64,000 nucleotides of DNA from Streptococcus oralis. GTDB lineage: Bacteria; Bacillota; Bacilli; Lactobacillales; Streptococcaceae. Position 1 is the first letter of the stretch. Each line of letters begins with the position of its first letter. The stretch is taken from positions 43,550-107,549 of the forward strand of contig NZ_KQ969523.1 of NCBI RefSeq assembly GCF_001578935.1. The letters run 5' to 3'. A model generated the notes under the pieces. It saw only the letters and a program-made list of their open reading frames with translations. It searched no databases and was not told the DNA's origin. Both the position numbers and the translations under genes were made by a program. Below, piece by piece: positions 8,060 through 16,358 of this stretch.

Positions 8060-8962
8060 ATGAAAACATCTACAAAAACATGGATCGCAGGAGTAACAGC
8101 AGTCGTCGTTTTAGGAGCAGGAGGAATCTATTATATGAACCAACAACAATCAGCACAAGTAACTTTACAAGAAACCAATCAAATTTCAAAAATGAGTAAT
8201 ACAGAAAAAGCAGTCGCTTTGTTGAAATCCTTTGAAACGGGAGATACGGGGGTTGCTAAGCAAGTTTTGAAAAAAGACTATATTCAACACAATCAGACCG
8301 TAGCTACAGGCTTGGATGGCTTCCTTCAAATCATGGAAGGAGCTAAAAACGGTGGAAGAGCTGCGACTGTTGATATTAAGCGTCAATTTGAAGATGGCAA
8401 TACCGTCGTCTTACATAGTGTCTACAACTTTGGTGGACAAGAAATGGTCGGATTTGATGTTTTCAAATTTGATGATGCAGGTATGATCACGGAGCACTGG
8501 GACAATCTTAGCCCTGTTCGCGACGCTAACTACAGTGGTCACACACAGTTTGATGGTGCAGCGACAATTGATACCAGTGTGAATGGAGAAGAAACTAAGA
8601 AACTGGTTTCGACTTATATCGATGATATTATCTATGGTCAACATCCTGAAAAATTGGACTCATACTTTGATGGTGATCACTATATCCAGCATAATGCAGA
8701 TATGGTTGACACAGTTTCAGGTTTTAAAGCTTCTCTTCAACAGATGGCCCAAATGGGAATCAATATGGATTATAAAACAACGCACCAAGTCCTTGCCCAA
8801 GGTGACTTTGCCTTGGTTATTAGTGAAGGAAACTTGGCTGGAAAAGAGACAGCTTTCTATGATCTTTACCGTGTAGAAAATGGGAAAATCGCAGAACATT
8901 GGGATGTTCTTGCAGATGTCATCGCTGATTCGGAAGCAGCAAATACGAACGGGAAATTTTAA
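8060..8962 (+). CDS. Membrane-anchored tandem SnoaL-like protein
   Basis: A 300-residue protein with an uncleaved-type N-terminal anchor (residues about 8-26, WIAGVTAVVVLGAGGIYYM) and no lipobox cysteine, followed by two SnoaL/NTF2-like units, about residues 45-170 and 175-295. The units are clearly related: KDYIQHNQ...GLDGF and DHYIQHNADMV...SGFKASL near their starts, and FKFDDAGMITEHWDNL and YRVENGKIAEHWDVL near their ends. It would face outwards. It lies 16 bases after the single-domain SnoaL gene. Function unknown; a surface ligand-binding or enzyme role alongside the cytoplasmic copy is inferred. Confidence 0.75.
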   Translation: MKTSTKTWIAGVTAVVVLGAGGIYYMNQQQSAQVTLQETNQISKMSNTEKAVALLKSFETGDTGVAKQVLKKDYIQHNQTVATGLDGFLQIMEGAKNGGRAATVDIKRQFEDGNTVVLHSVYNFGGQEMVGFDVFKFDDAGMITEHWDNLSPVRDANYSGHTQFDGAATIDTSVNGEETKKLVSTYIDDIIYGQHPEKLDSYFDGDHYIQHNADMVDTVSGFKASLQQMAQMGINMDYKTTHQVLAQGDFALVISEGNLAGKETAFYDLYRVENGKIAEHWDVLADVIADSEAANTNGKF

Positions 8963-9019
8963 ATCGAATGGATCAGCATTTAAAAATAACAATAATTAGT
9001 AATTTTTTGAGCCAATCGA

Positions 9020-9047
9020 TTGACATTCCGTTTAAATAGAGTATAAT
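9020..9047 (+). promoter_or_regulatory. Promoter of FMN reductase gene
   Basis: TTGACA (9020-9025), 16-base spacer, TATAAT (9042-9047). Same geometry as the dioxygenase promoter at 4505. Confidence 0.85.
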
Positions 9048-9053
9048 AGATAA

Positions 9054-9072
9054 TGTAATAAAACAAATTACA
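9054..9072. promoter_or_regulatory. Operator TGTAA-N9-TTACA
   Basis: TGTAA (9054-9058) and TTACA (9068-9072) with a nine-base spacer, located at the expected start of transcription. Half-sites and spacing match the core of 4536-4554. Confidence 0.6.
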
Positions 9073-9087
9073 ACAAGAAAGGTTCTT

Positions 9088-9681
9088 ATGAATATCATTA
9101 ACCAAATGAAACAATTGTTTAAGAAGAAAGAGGAAACAAACATGAAAAACATTTTATTTATCGTCGGATCTCTTCGAGAGGGTTCATTTAACCACCAAAT
9201 GGCTAAAAAAGCAGAAGACTTGCTTGCTGGAAAAGCAAACGTTACTTACCTGGACTACAAGGACATTCCGTTGATGAACCAAGACTTGGAAATACCAACC
9301 TTGCCAGCAGTTCAAGCTGCGCGTGATGCAGTTCTTGCAGCAGACGCTATCTGGCTCTTCTCACCAGTTTACAACTTTGCCATCCCAGGTACAGTGAAAA
9401 ACTTGATTGACTGGTTGAGTCGTGCGCTTGATTTGTCAGAAACTCGTGGCCCATCAGCTCTTCAAGACAAGATTGTAACGGTTTCTTCTGTAGCTAATGG
9501 AGGTCATGAACAATTGTTTGGTGCTTACCAAGCTCTCCTTCCATTTGTTCGGATGCAAGTTGTCGGAGACTTTACTGGAACAACTGTAAATCCAGAAGCA
9601 TGGGGAACAGGGGAACTTGTATTGAACGAGGAAGCTATTTCTGGACTTGAAAAACAAGCTCAAGCTCTTCTCCAAGCCTAA
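9088..9681 (+). CDS. NAD(P)H-dependent FMN reductase/quinone reductase
   Basis: Flavodoxin-fold oxidoreductase of the NADPH-dependent FMN reductase family. The phosphate-binding loop [10 protein letters not shown] and the [22 protein letters not shown] segment around the flavin and dimer interface are visible, with [11 protein letters not shown] as the third family block. From 9088 it is 197 residues; a second ATG at 9142 behind AAGAGGA gives 179, the commoner family length, and may be the real start. Single-gene unit between the shared operator and a strong terminator. A role in quinone or electrophile reduction is inferred from the operator it shares with the dioxygenase. Confidence 0.85.
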   Translation: MNIINQMKQLFKKKEETNMKNILFIVGSLREGSFNHQMAKKAEDLLAGKANVTYLDYKDIPLMNQDLEIPTLPAVQAARDAVLAADAIWLFSPVYNFAIPGTVKNLIDWLSRALDLSETRGPSALQDKIVTVSSVANGGHEQLFGAYQALLPFVRMQVVGDFTGTTVNPEAWGTGELVLNEEAISGLEKQAQALLQA

Positions 9682-9701
9682 TTTCTATAAAACATCTATA
9701 A

Positions 9702-9756
9702 AAACTGCTCTCCAAATCTTGGGCTCAAACTCTAGCATTTGGAGAGCAGTTTGTTT
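9702..9756 (+). terminator. Strong terminator after FMN reductase
   Basis: Perfect 16-bp stem (9702-9717 with 9737-9752) containing CTGCTCTCC/GGAGAGCAG, then TGTTTTG. Confidence 0.8.
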
Positions 9757-9775
9757 TGATCTTCATTGAGTATAA
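9753..9775 (+). repeat. BOX element remnant (boxC end)
   Basis: TTTTGATCTTCATTGAGTAT followed by AA is nearly identical to the right ends of the complete BOX elements at 29598 and 47078. No boxA precedes it, so it looks like a decayed copy. Confidence 0.5.
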
Positions 9776-9801
9776 GAGCATGCGATTTCTCACTAGGAAC
9801 A

Positions 9802-9836
9802 AAAACACCATCTGATAGAAAATCAGACGGTGTTTT
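9802..9836 (-). terminator. Terminator after alpha/beta hydrolase (minus)
   Basis: AAAACACCATCTGAT (9802-9816) pairs with ATCAGACGGTGTTTT (9822-9836) with one mismatch; ends one base before the hydrolase stop. Probably works from both sides. Confidence 0.75.
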
Positions 9837-9837
9837 C

Positions 9838-10764
9838 TTATTCTTTCAAAAAGTCTTGAAGGGCGGGCAGGGCCGTCTGGCTAAAGGTCTCGTCGATCCA
9901 ATGACCTCCTCCTTCCACAGTCACGAGTTGGCTATTTGGAATGGTTTGACTGGCTTCTAGCGCATAGCGGTAAGGGACGATAGTATCATTTGTGCCATGA
10001 ACGATAAGGGTCGGAGCTGTGATCTTCTCTTGAATGGTGCGGGCATCCCCATCCAGGGCATCAATCAAGTAGATTTTCCCAAGGGTGGCCCCGTGGTGGG
10101 TCAGGCTGTCTGGCAGATCTTCAAAGGCTGGGCTCCCAAGTTCTTGATAAGTTTCCTTGACATCATCAAAAAGGACAAAGGCAGGAAAGATCAGGGCTAA
10201 TTTGTACACATGGTCTGGATAAGTGCTGGCGTAGAGACTAGCCACCACCCCACCCTGACTGACTCCAATCAAGCTCATCTGCTTAGGATTGACAAAGCTT
10301 TCGGAGCGGAGTTTGTCCATGACTTGGCTCAAATCAGTCAACTCGGTCTGGATAGACATATGGAGCATGTCCTGTCCCCCACTCTTTGACCGACGGCTTC
10401 CACCATAAAAGTCAAAGCCATAAACCAGGAAGCCTTGTTTGGCTAGCGCCTGCATATAACTCCGATACATGTCGTGGGTATTATTAAAGCCGTGTGAAAT
10501 GACAATGGTTGGCAACTGTTTTGTTTGATAATCGCGGGGAGCTGTGATAGTTCCGACAAGATTTTTGTCGCCATAAACCACCGAATAGGCTTCTTCTACA
10601 ATATCCTCTGTTGGAGAAAGGGACGAGGCTGTCCTTTCTTCCACTTGTGTCGTGCTGCTTTGTGTGGTTTCCTGCTGACTGGTTGTCGGCTTTTTCTGTG
10701 AAGACCAGAAAAAAAGAGCCAGTCCAATCAAAGCAAGTAGAGTAATCGAGATCAGATATTTCAT
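9838..10764 (-). CDS. Membrane-anchored or secreted alpha/beta hydrolase
   Basis: Serine hydrolase of 308 residues with an N-terminal hydrophobic segment (residues about 3-20, YLISITLLALIGLALFFW) and a Ser/Thr/Gln-rich linker, so the catalytic domain lies outside the membrane. Catalytic triad candidates are visible: Ser in GVSQGG (near residue 166), Asp in HGTNDTIVP and His in GGGHWID near the C-terminus; the oxyanion region is VISHGFNN. It is a single-gene unit with GAGGAAAC before the start. Likely an esterase or acyl-peptidase-like enzyme; substrate unknown. Confidence 0.85.
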   Translation of the reverse strand: MKYLISITLLALIGLALFFWSSQKKPTTSQQETTQSSTTQVEERTASSLSPTEDIVEEAYSVVYGDKNLVGTITAPRDYQTKQLPTIVISHGFNNTHDMYRSYMQALAKQGFLVYGFDFYGGSRRSKSGGQDMLHMSIQTELTDLSQVMDKLRSESFVNPKQMSLIGVSQGGVVASLYASTYPDHVYKLALIFPAFVLFDDVKETYQELGSPAFEDLPDSLTHHGATLGKIYLIDALDGDARTIQEKITAPTLIVHGTNDTIVPYRYALEASQTIPNSQLVTVEGGGHWIDETFSQTALPALQDFLKE

Positions 10765-10861
10765 GGGTTTCCTCTGCTTTCAGTAATACCACTAGTATAT
10801 AGAAAAACGAGGCGATGCGCAAGAAATTGGTTGATTAGAGTTGTATTTACGGGATTTTATT

Positions 10862-10870
10862 TGGTAAAAT
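10862..10870 (+). promoter_or_regulatory. Extended -10 of the TPR gene
   Basis: TGG-TAAAAT, 32 bases before the ATG at 10903; no clear -35. Confidence 0.55.
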
Positions 10871-10902
10871 AAATAGTAGAAAACATAAATGAGGGGAAGA
10901 AA

Positions 10903-12066
10903 ATGAGATCACCAATGGATGAATTTGCTCAAAAAGCAGTAAAGTTTATAGAAGAATATGGAGACAATTATCCAAGTGATGAGGAAGCTTTACAAGCTTT
11001 TGTGGCCCAATGGAATCAGGCTCTAGCGACAGGAGAATCCTTCCTTGAGGAGACAGTGGAAGACCGAGCTTGGGAGCTTTTAGAAGAAGCGATGTTGGAG
11101 GAAGAAGGTTCTAAAAAGCGCTTAAAACTAGCAAGGCAGGCTTTGGAGTTGGATTCAGATAATCTGGATGCCAAACAAATCTTACTCGAGGAGCTCACTC
11201 CTGTAGAGGAACTAAGAGAACTCAAAAAACTAGAACGCCAGACACTCGAAGGATTAGAAGCTCCAGAATTGGGATGGCCTTATCTAGAGAATCGCCCCTA
11301 TCTTTCCTTGAAATACAATCTCATCATCGGATATATGAAGCAGTCCATGTATCGACAAGCTGAAAGAGAACTGAAGGAAATCTTGCTCCTCGATGAGAAC
11401 GATCACCAAGGCATGCGCTATGAACTGATGGCTGTCTACACTCGTTTAGAGGATTATGAGAGTGCCAAATCCTTTTTTGAGAAGGATGAGGTGGCTCACC
11501 ATGAGGATGATCAGATGGTCTTACCGATGCTTGTGGTAGCACTTCAGACAGGGCATATGATGGAGGCTGACTTTTACTTTAAAATGCTCTATGCGCTCAA
11601 TCCAGAGTTTGAACACCTTCTTAACCTCTTGAAAAAGAAAGATCCAGCAGTTCTTCAGAATCAAATAAAGATGTCTGAGGTAGGATTCTATCAACCAAAC
11701 AGTATGCAAAGTCTTTTGTTGGCCTTATCTCGCTTGGGGGATTTTGTGGGAACCACTTACTTTATTACATGGTTACTGGAAACCCACGATGCAATGCCTA
11801 AAAAGGCAAAGAAAAATGGTGAAAGGCAAGACAGTCAGATCATTTCTCTTGCTCGAATGCTTAATCAACATCTGTCACCGGGTGAAGCCTTGCGTGGATT
11901 GTCTGCTAGTGCAGAGAGAATATTACGTCAAAAGGGCTTGGTAGACTTTAAAGATTTTAAAAAGAAAACTGAAGAGGAAGTTGCTGCCATATCAGGAATC
12001 GGAAAAAAGAGTATGGAAACTCTCAAGAAAAACGGAGTGATATTTAAGAAAAAACGAAAGAAATAA
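10903..12066 (+). CDS. TPR-repeat protein with C-terminal helix-hairpin-helix
   Basis: Cytoplasmic 387-residue all-helical protein. TPR-like pairs are visible from about residue 65 (KRLKLARQALELDSDNLDAKQIL; QAERELKEILLLDENDHQGMRYELMAVY; YESAKSFFEKDE), which normally bind partner proteins. The last 60 residues differ: ILRQKGLVDFKDF, then EEEVAAISGIGKKSMETL and a very basic tail KKKRKK. This resembles the helix-hairpin-helix of the RNA polymerase alpha C-terminal domain. GAGGGG precedes the ATG. A protein that links TPR partner binding to nucleic-acid binding is an inference; function unknown. Confidence 0.75.
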   Translation: MRSPMDEFAQKAVKFIEEYGDNYPSDEEALQAFVAQWNQALATGESFLEETVEDRAWELLEEAMLEEEGSKKRLKLARQALELDSDNLDAKQILLEELTPVEELRELKKLERQTLEGLEAPELGWPYLENRPYLSLKYNLIIGYMKQSMYRQAERELKEILLLDENDHQGMRYELMAVYTRLEDYESAKSFFEKDEVAHHEDDQMVLPMLVVALQTGHMMEADFYFKMLYALNPEFEHLLNLLKKKDPAVLQNQIKMSEVGFYQPNSMQSLLLALSRLGDFVGTTYFITWLLETHDAMPKKAKKNGERQDSQIISLARMLNQHLSPGEALRGLSASAERILRQKGLVDFKDFKKKTEEEVAAISGIGKKSMETLKKNGVIFKKKRKK

Positions 12067-12076
12067 ACTAAAATCC

Positions 12077-12105
12077 CTCATCTAGGAGCAGTTTTTCTAG
12101 ATGAG
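12077..12105. terminator. Hairpin between convergent TPR gene and DUF4956 gene
   Basis: CTCATCTAG (12077-12085) / CTAGATGAG (12097-12105). U-tract after the stem is poor on both strands, so efficiency is doubtful. Confidence 0.4.
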
Positions 12106-12138
12106 AGACATACAGCTTAGGTTGGGAAAGAGTTTGGT

Positions 12139-12822
12139 TTACAAATTCTTTCTCTTTTTTGCATTTTTGGTTATGGATAGGGTGCTTTGAGGAATTTCTC
12201 TTGTTAGGTAGTTCAGCACTTGAAAATCATCTGAACTGGATTTGAGATCCACTTCATAGACAAGGCGCAATGCTTGACCTGTTTGCCCTGTGTCTAGAGA
12301 GATGAGTTCGACTGTTGAGCAAAATTGTTCCAAGTGTGTTTGGATTGTGGCTGTTTCTTCTTCCTTATTTGGTAAAGTAATCGTCAGTAGTCTTCGACGT
12401 TGAGGAGTGTATTTCCCTTGCTGGAATTCTAAAAGAAGCCAGATACCCAAAATCAGGAGCGTAGAGAGAATTGCCAAGAAGATATATCCAGATCCAGCAG
12501 CTAATCCAATAATCATCGCTAAAAAGATGGCAATCAACTCTCTGGAACCACTCGTAGCGGAGCGAAAACGAATGAGGCTAAAGGTTCCTGCAACAGCAAT
12601 AGAGGTGCCCAGACTCCCATTGACAAGAAAAATGACCAGAGTCATCAAGCAGGGCAACAAAATGAGGCTAATTGCAAATTCTCGTGTATAGAGGGTACGA
12701 AACTTGTAGACCCAGCTGAGCGCACCTCCTAAAAGGAGGCTGATGAATAGAGCGACTAGAAGCTTGAGCGGATCGGCTGTAACATTGGTATTGGTAAATA
12801 GTGAGTTAAAAAGATACTGCAT
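12139..12822 (-). CDS. DUF4956 integral membrane protein
   Basis: Membrane protein of 227 residues with about four transmembrane segments in the N-terminal 135 residues (LLVALFISLLLGGALSWVY; ISLILLPCLMTLVIFLV; LIAIFLAMIIGLAAG; IFLAILSTLLILGIWLLL) and a cytoplasmic C-terminal domain of about 90 residues. The loop SLIRFRSATSGSRE is the most characteristic DUF4956 block. It follows the VTC-domain gene by nine bases, a pairing that recurs in Firmicutes. Probably a membrane partner of that enzyme; biochemical function unknown. Confidence 0.85.
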   Translation of the reverse strand: MQYLFNSLFTNTNVTADPLKLLVALFISLLLGGALSWVYKFRTLYTREFAISLILLPCLMTLVIFLVNGSLGTSIAVAGTFSLIRFRSATSGSRELIAIFLAMIIGLAAGSGYIFLAILSTLLILGIWLLLEFQQGKYTPQRRRLLTITLPNKEEETATIQTHLEQFCSTVELISLDTGQTGQALRLVYEVDLKSSSDDFQVLNYLTREIPQSTLSITKNAKKRKNL

Positions 12823-12831
12823 AAGGTTTTC

Positions 12832-13590
12832 CTACACTTTCTGTACAGGGCGTGGACGATAGGCAAGTCCTTGTGACTTATGGTAGGCACAACTGTATTT
12901 TGAAAATTTTTGCTCTACCAATCCATACTTATCTAGGATAGCCTGTAGCCATTGAGGTTTTTGTTCCAAAGATTTGACTTCCATAATGACAGCATCGTCC
13001 TCTAAGAGCGCTGCTCCGTCCTTGCCGGCAAAGAAACTGACATTTTGATCGCGATAGGTCAAGTTTTGATCAAGAGTCACACGAATTTTTTGATAAGGAA
13101 GGATTCCCCTTTCCCTTTTTTCTTTCAGCGAAAAGCGATCGTAATAGATATACATGCGAGAAGTGAGGGGTTGGTGGTAGCGTTGACGTAGTTCATGCAC
13201 TTGCTCTAAAAGCGAGTAATCTGTCATCGTCTCATCTTCTAATCCGTGAGTGAGGAGCTGAGTGATAGATGTCGGGGTAGACAAGGTGCGGTATTTGTGT
13301 CCAATTCCATTCTCATCCTTGGATTTAACCTCTAGAAATGCAGGGCTGTCTACTGTTGGCTGATCAAGATAGGATCGCATGCGAATTTTCTCTTTACGAA
13401 AATTTCCCATTAAAGAATCTTGAATTAATTGAAAATCTTCTGTATCAAAGTAAATATTTGAAATGGTTGAGATTGGATAGTCATCCTCCACCAAATATTC
13501 TTTTAGGTCTTTAATCAAGGCGTCTACATCTGATTTGGAGACGAGATATTTGGTCTCAATTCGTTTAAAAGTAGTTTCAAGTGGTTTCAT
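12832..13590 (-). CDS. VTC-domain (polyphosphate polymerase-like) protein
   Basis: A 252-residue protein of the VTC domain family, the triphosphate-tunnel fold that in yeast Vtc4 makes polyphosphate. Charged tunnel strands are visible: FKRIETKYLVS at residues 8-18, EKIRMRSYL near 67, FLEVKSKD near 85, SRMYIYYDRF near 145 and IMEVKS near 203, giving the expected alternating basic and acidic residues. It is first in a two-gene operon with DUF4956 and divergent from the carbohydrate-binding lipoprotein gene. Whether the bacterial form polymerises phosphate is not shown by sequence. Confidence 0.82.
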   Translation of the reverse strand: MKPLETTFKRIETKYLVSKSDVDALIKDLKEYLVEDDYPISTISNIYFDTEDFQLIQDSLMGNFRKEKIRMRSYLDQPTVDSPAFLEVKSKDENGIGHKYRTLSTPTSITQLLTHGLEDETMTDYSLLEQVHELRQRYHQPLTSRMYIYYDRFSLKEKRERGILPYQKIRVTLDQNLTYRDQNVSFFAGKDGAALLEDDAVIMEVKSLEQKPQWLQAILDKYGLVEQKFSKYSCAYHKSQGLAYRPRPVQKV

Positions 13591-13775
13591 GTTCTTCTCC
13601 TTCGGTTTGTTTTCTTTATTTAATTGAAAATCAGTTTAATAAACTTTTCTGAAAGTTTCATTAATCGAACCTTAAATAAAACCAAAATTAAGAAAATTTT
13701 CAGGAATCTTTTAGATTTATTTTAGAAATAAACAATAAAATGTATAACTATATTACACGAATGCGAGGAAAGAAT

Positions 13776-14990
13776 ATGAAATCAAAAAAATGGACCTTAT
13801 TAGTCACGAGTATGGCAACTGTTACTTTATTAACAGCCTGTGCTCAGTCATCGACCAAATCAAACGCAAATGCAACGACAACTAATACAGTGACAAGCAC
13901 GTCTACTAAATCGAGCCAAACATCTTATTTTACAGACAAGGACTATGACACTTCCTTTGATGAAAGTACGGCTTCTAAGATTGAGCTATCTGGCTCATCT
14001 GCAAACGTCTCTGGGGATGGTGTGACAGTCTCTGGTTCAACAGTGACCATCTCAAAAGCAGGGACTTATGTCATCTCAGGTCAGTCTGATGGTGTTCAGA
14101 TCAAGGTCGAAGCAGGTAAGGAAGACGATGTGCATCTAGTACTCAAGGGAGTAACTATGACAAATGCCAATGCCCCAATCTCTGCAACAACCGCAGGTCA
14201 TGTCTATCTGACCTTAGCCGAAGGAACAACCAATAGTCTTTCTGATTCAAGCTCTAACAGTGATGACAAAGCGGATGCAGCTCTCTTTTCAAAAGGAGAC
14301 TTGACCATCAATGGTTCGGGAACACTGACAGTAGAAGGTAAAAAAAATAATGGTATCAAAGCCAATGATACGCTCCATATCACAGGAGGCACCTTTAATA
14401 TCACGGCTGTTGGTGACGCCTTTAATGTCAACGATGAACTGAACATCACTGGTACAACCATGACCATTGATGCAAAGGAAGACGCAGTTAAGGTAGATAA
14501 TGATGAAGACCTTTCAGTAGGGAATATGTACCTAGCCAACAACACTATGACCATTACAGCGGGTGATGACGGCATCCACGCTTCAGGGAATCTGGTGATT
14601 GATAGTGGGGCTTACACCGTTAAGAATTCGACGGAAGGGATAGAAGGGAAAACGATTACCATCAATGGCGGAGACATCAATGTTTATTCAACAGATGATG
14701 GGGTCAATGCCGCTAATAAAAATGCCCAACAGAGTGATATTTCCTTTACCATGAATGGTGGGAACCTAACGGTAGAAGTCGGTCAAGGGGATACCGACCC
14801 GATTGATTCAAACGGCGACATTACTGTTACAGGTGGAACAATCAATCTAAAAGGTCCTTCTGGTTTTGACTTTGATGGTAAGGCAACTTATACAGGTGGT
14901 GATATTACCATCAATGGTGAAAAGCAGACAGAGATCGTCAACTCTATGCCCGGAGGTGGCTTTGGTCCTAGAGGAGATAGAAATCCTTGA
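13776..14990 (+). CDS. Lipoprotein with carbohydrate-binding-type beta-helix domain
   Basis: Exported lipoprotein of 404 residues. The ATG at 13776 gives a classical signal with lipobox LLTAC; the earlier start at 13740 adds 12 residues and lacks a ribosome site. After a Ser/Thr/Asn linker, residues about 55-390 are repetitive beta-helix-like strands (GTYVISG; GSGTLTVEG; NGIKANDTLHITGG; DDGIHASGNLVIDSG; STEGIEGKTITINGG; DDGVNAANK), matching the 'carbohydrate-binding domain-containing' (DUF4353-like) family. The C-terminus is GGGFGPRGDRNP. Divergent from the VTC/DUF4956 operon, with which such genes are often linked. Ligand unknown. Confidence 0.82.
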   Translation: MKSKKWTLLVTSMATVTLLTACAQSSTKSNANATTTNTVTSTSTKSSQTSYFTDKDYDTSFDESTASKIELSGSSANVSGDGVTVSGSTVTISKAGTYVISGQSDGVQIKVEAGKEDDVHLVLKGVTMTNANAPISATTAGHVYLTLAEGTTNSLSDSSSNSDDKADAALFSKGDLTINGSGTLTVEGKKNNGIKANDTLHITGGTFNITAVGDAFNVNDELNITGTTMTIDAKEDAVKVDNDEDLSVGNMYLANNTMTITAGDDGIHASGNLVIDSGAYTVKNSTEGIEGKTITINGGDINVYSTDDGVNAANKNAQQSDISFTMNGGNLTVEVGQGDTDPIDSNGDITVTGGTINLKGPSGFDFDGKATYTGGDITINGEKQTEIVNSMPGGGFGPRGDRNP

Positions 14991-15097
14991 TAGAGCGTGT
15001 TAGTCTGTAGACAGTCTCTTTTGACTTGCCTTACGGTTAAACTAAATATCTGGATTTTTCCTTTTGTTTGAAGTTGTAAAAACTCTCTTAACATAGA

Positions 15098-15146
15098 AAA
15101 AACGCATAAAATCATGTTAATAAAAGCAGTGATTTTATGCGTTTTT
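15098..15146. terminator. Bidirectional terminator
   Basis: Perfect 17-bp stem 15098-15114 / 15130-15146 (core ACGCATAAAATCA) with A- and T-runs at both ends, between the convergent lipoprotein and threonine aldolase genes. Confidence 0.85.
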
Positions 15147-15163
15147 AGTTACCTTATTCTTTG

Positions 15164-16240
15164 TCAGTTTGAATTAGAAATTTCATGTTTATTTCCAAGT
15201 GTTTTAATGATCTGGCAGAGCTGGTCGACTTCTTCTTGCTTGCTAGACCATGAAGTAGCAAAACGGATGACGGTATGCTTATCATCATATTTTTCCCAGT
15301 AAGAGAAACTCACATTTTGAGCCAATTTTTTCATCTGTTCATCATTCACAATACAGAAGACCTGATTGGTTGGATTTTCAAAATAAAGGGGGAGACCAGC
15401 ATTTTTACAAGCTAGACGAATTTGGTTGGCGTAGGAGATCGCATCTTTGCCAATCGTCTGATAGAGTTTGTCTTTAAACAATTCGTCAAATTGGATGCCT
15501 AAAAGTCTTCCTTTGGCTAGAAGGGCGCCGTGTTGTTTGATAATGGTGGTCATGTGAGGAAGGAGTTGAGGATTTGGGATAACGACTGCTTCCCCGAGAA
15601 GAGCACCACATTTGGTCCCGCCGATATAGAATGCGTCGCATAAGCGAGCCAAATCAGCAAGGCTGACATCATTTTCAGGGCAGGCAAGTGCGTAAGCAAG
15701 ACGAGCACCATCTACGAAAAGTTTGACATTCTTTTCCTTACACACATGAGAAATAGCTTCTAATTCTGCTTTTGAATAAAGAGTTCCGAGCTCAGTTGGT
15801 TGAGAGAGATAGACCATTCCTGGCATGACCATATGCTCATGATTTTTATCAGCCCAATAATCTTCAATGGTTTCTTTAATTTGCTGGGCAGTCAATTTTC
15901 CATCGCTTCCCTCTAGTTCGAGTACCTTGTGACCTCCAAATTCGATGGCTCCTGCCTCATGCACGCTGATATGGCCAGTTTTTGCAGCAATCACCCCTTG
16001 GTAAGATTGGAGGAGACTAGCAATCATGACTTGATTGGTCTGGGTTCCACCGACAAGAAAATGGACAGCTGCCTGCGGACAAACGCAGGCCTTTCGGATG
16101 CTTTCAACAGCACTGGCACTAATCGCATCGTTCCCATATCCGCTCATTTCCATTTCATTGGTTTCCATGATTCGTTTGAGAATCGCAGGATGGGCTCCTT
16201 GGAGATAATCATTGGCAAAATTTAAGATTTGGTTTGTCAT
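15164..16240 (-). CDS. Low-specificity L-threonine aldolase-type PLP enzyme
   Basis: PLP-dependent beta-eliminating lyase/aldolase of 358 residues, expected to split threonine or allo-threonine into glycine and acetaldehyde. The start at 16240 (MTNQILNFANDY) follows AGAGGT; the frame extends 17 codons upstream without a ribosome site. Landmarks are GGTQTNQV near residue 63, HISVHEAGAIEFGGH, the LFVDGARLAYA aspartate block and the PLP lysine in YIGGTKCG near residue 210. Single-gene unit divergent from the LysR gene, which is the likely regulator. Confidence 0.9.
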   Translation of the reverse strand: MTNQILNFANDYLQGAHPAILKRIMETNEMEMSGYGNDAISASAVESIRKACVCPQAAVHFLVGGTQTNQVMIASLLQSYQGVIAAKTGHISVHEAGAIEFGGHKVLELEGSDGKLTAQQIKETIEDYWADKNHEHMVMPGMVYLSQPTELGTLYSKAELEAISHVCKEKNVKLFVDGARLAYALACPENDVSLADLARLCDAFYIGGTKCGALLGEAVVIPNPQLLPHMTTIIKQHGALLAKGRLLGIQFDELFKDKLYQTIGKDAISYANQIRLACKNAGLPLYFENPTNQVFCIVNDEQMKKLAQNVSFSYWEKYDDKHTVIRFATSWSSKQEEVDQLCQIIKTLGNKHEISNSN

Positions 16241-16358
16241 AAGAGACCTCTTTCTTGGTTGATAGATCCATTGTACAGGAAATAATATCATTACACAAAC
16301 GTCAAAAAATCATACAAACTATGATAAAATGGAATAGATAAAAGAAAAGGAGTGAGAA

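Noticed and set aside
9753..9775. Complete BOX element
   Set aside because: Only the right end is present; boxA and the palindromic boxC core are missing.
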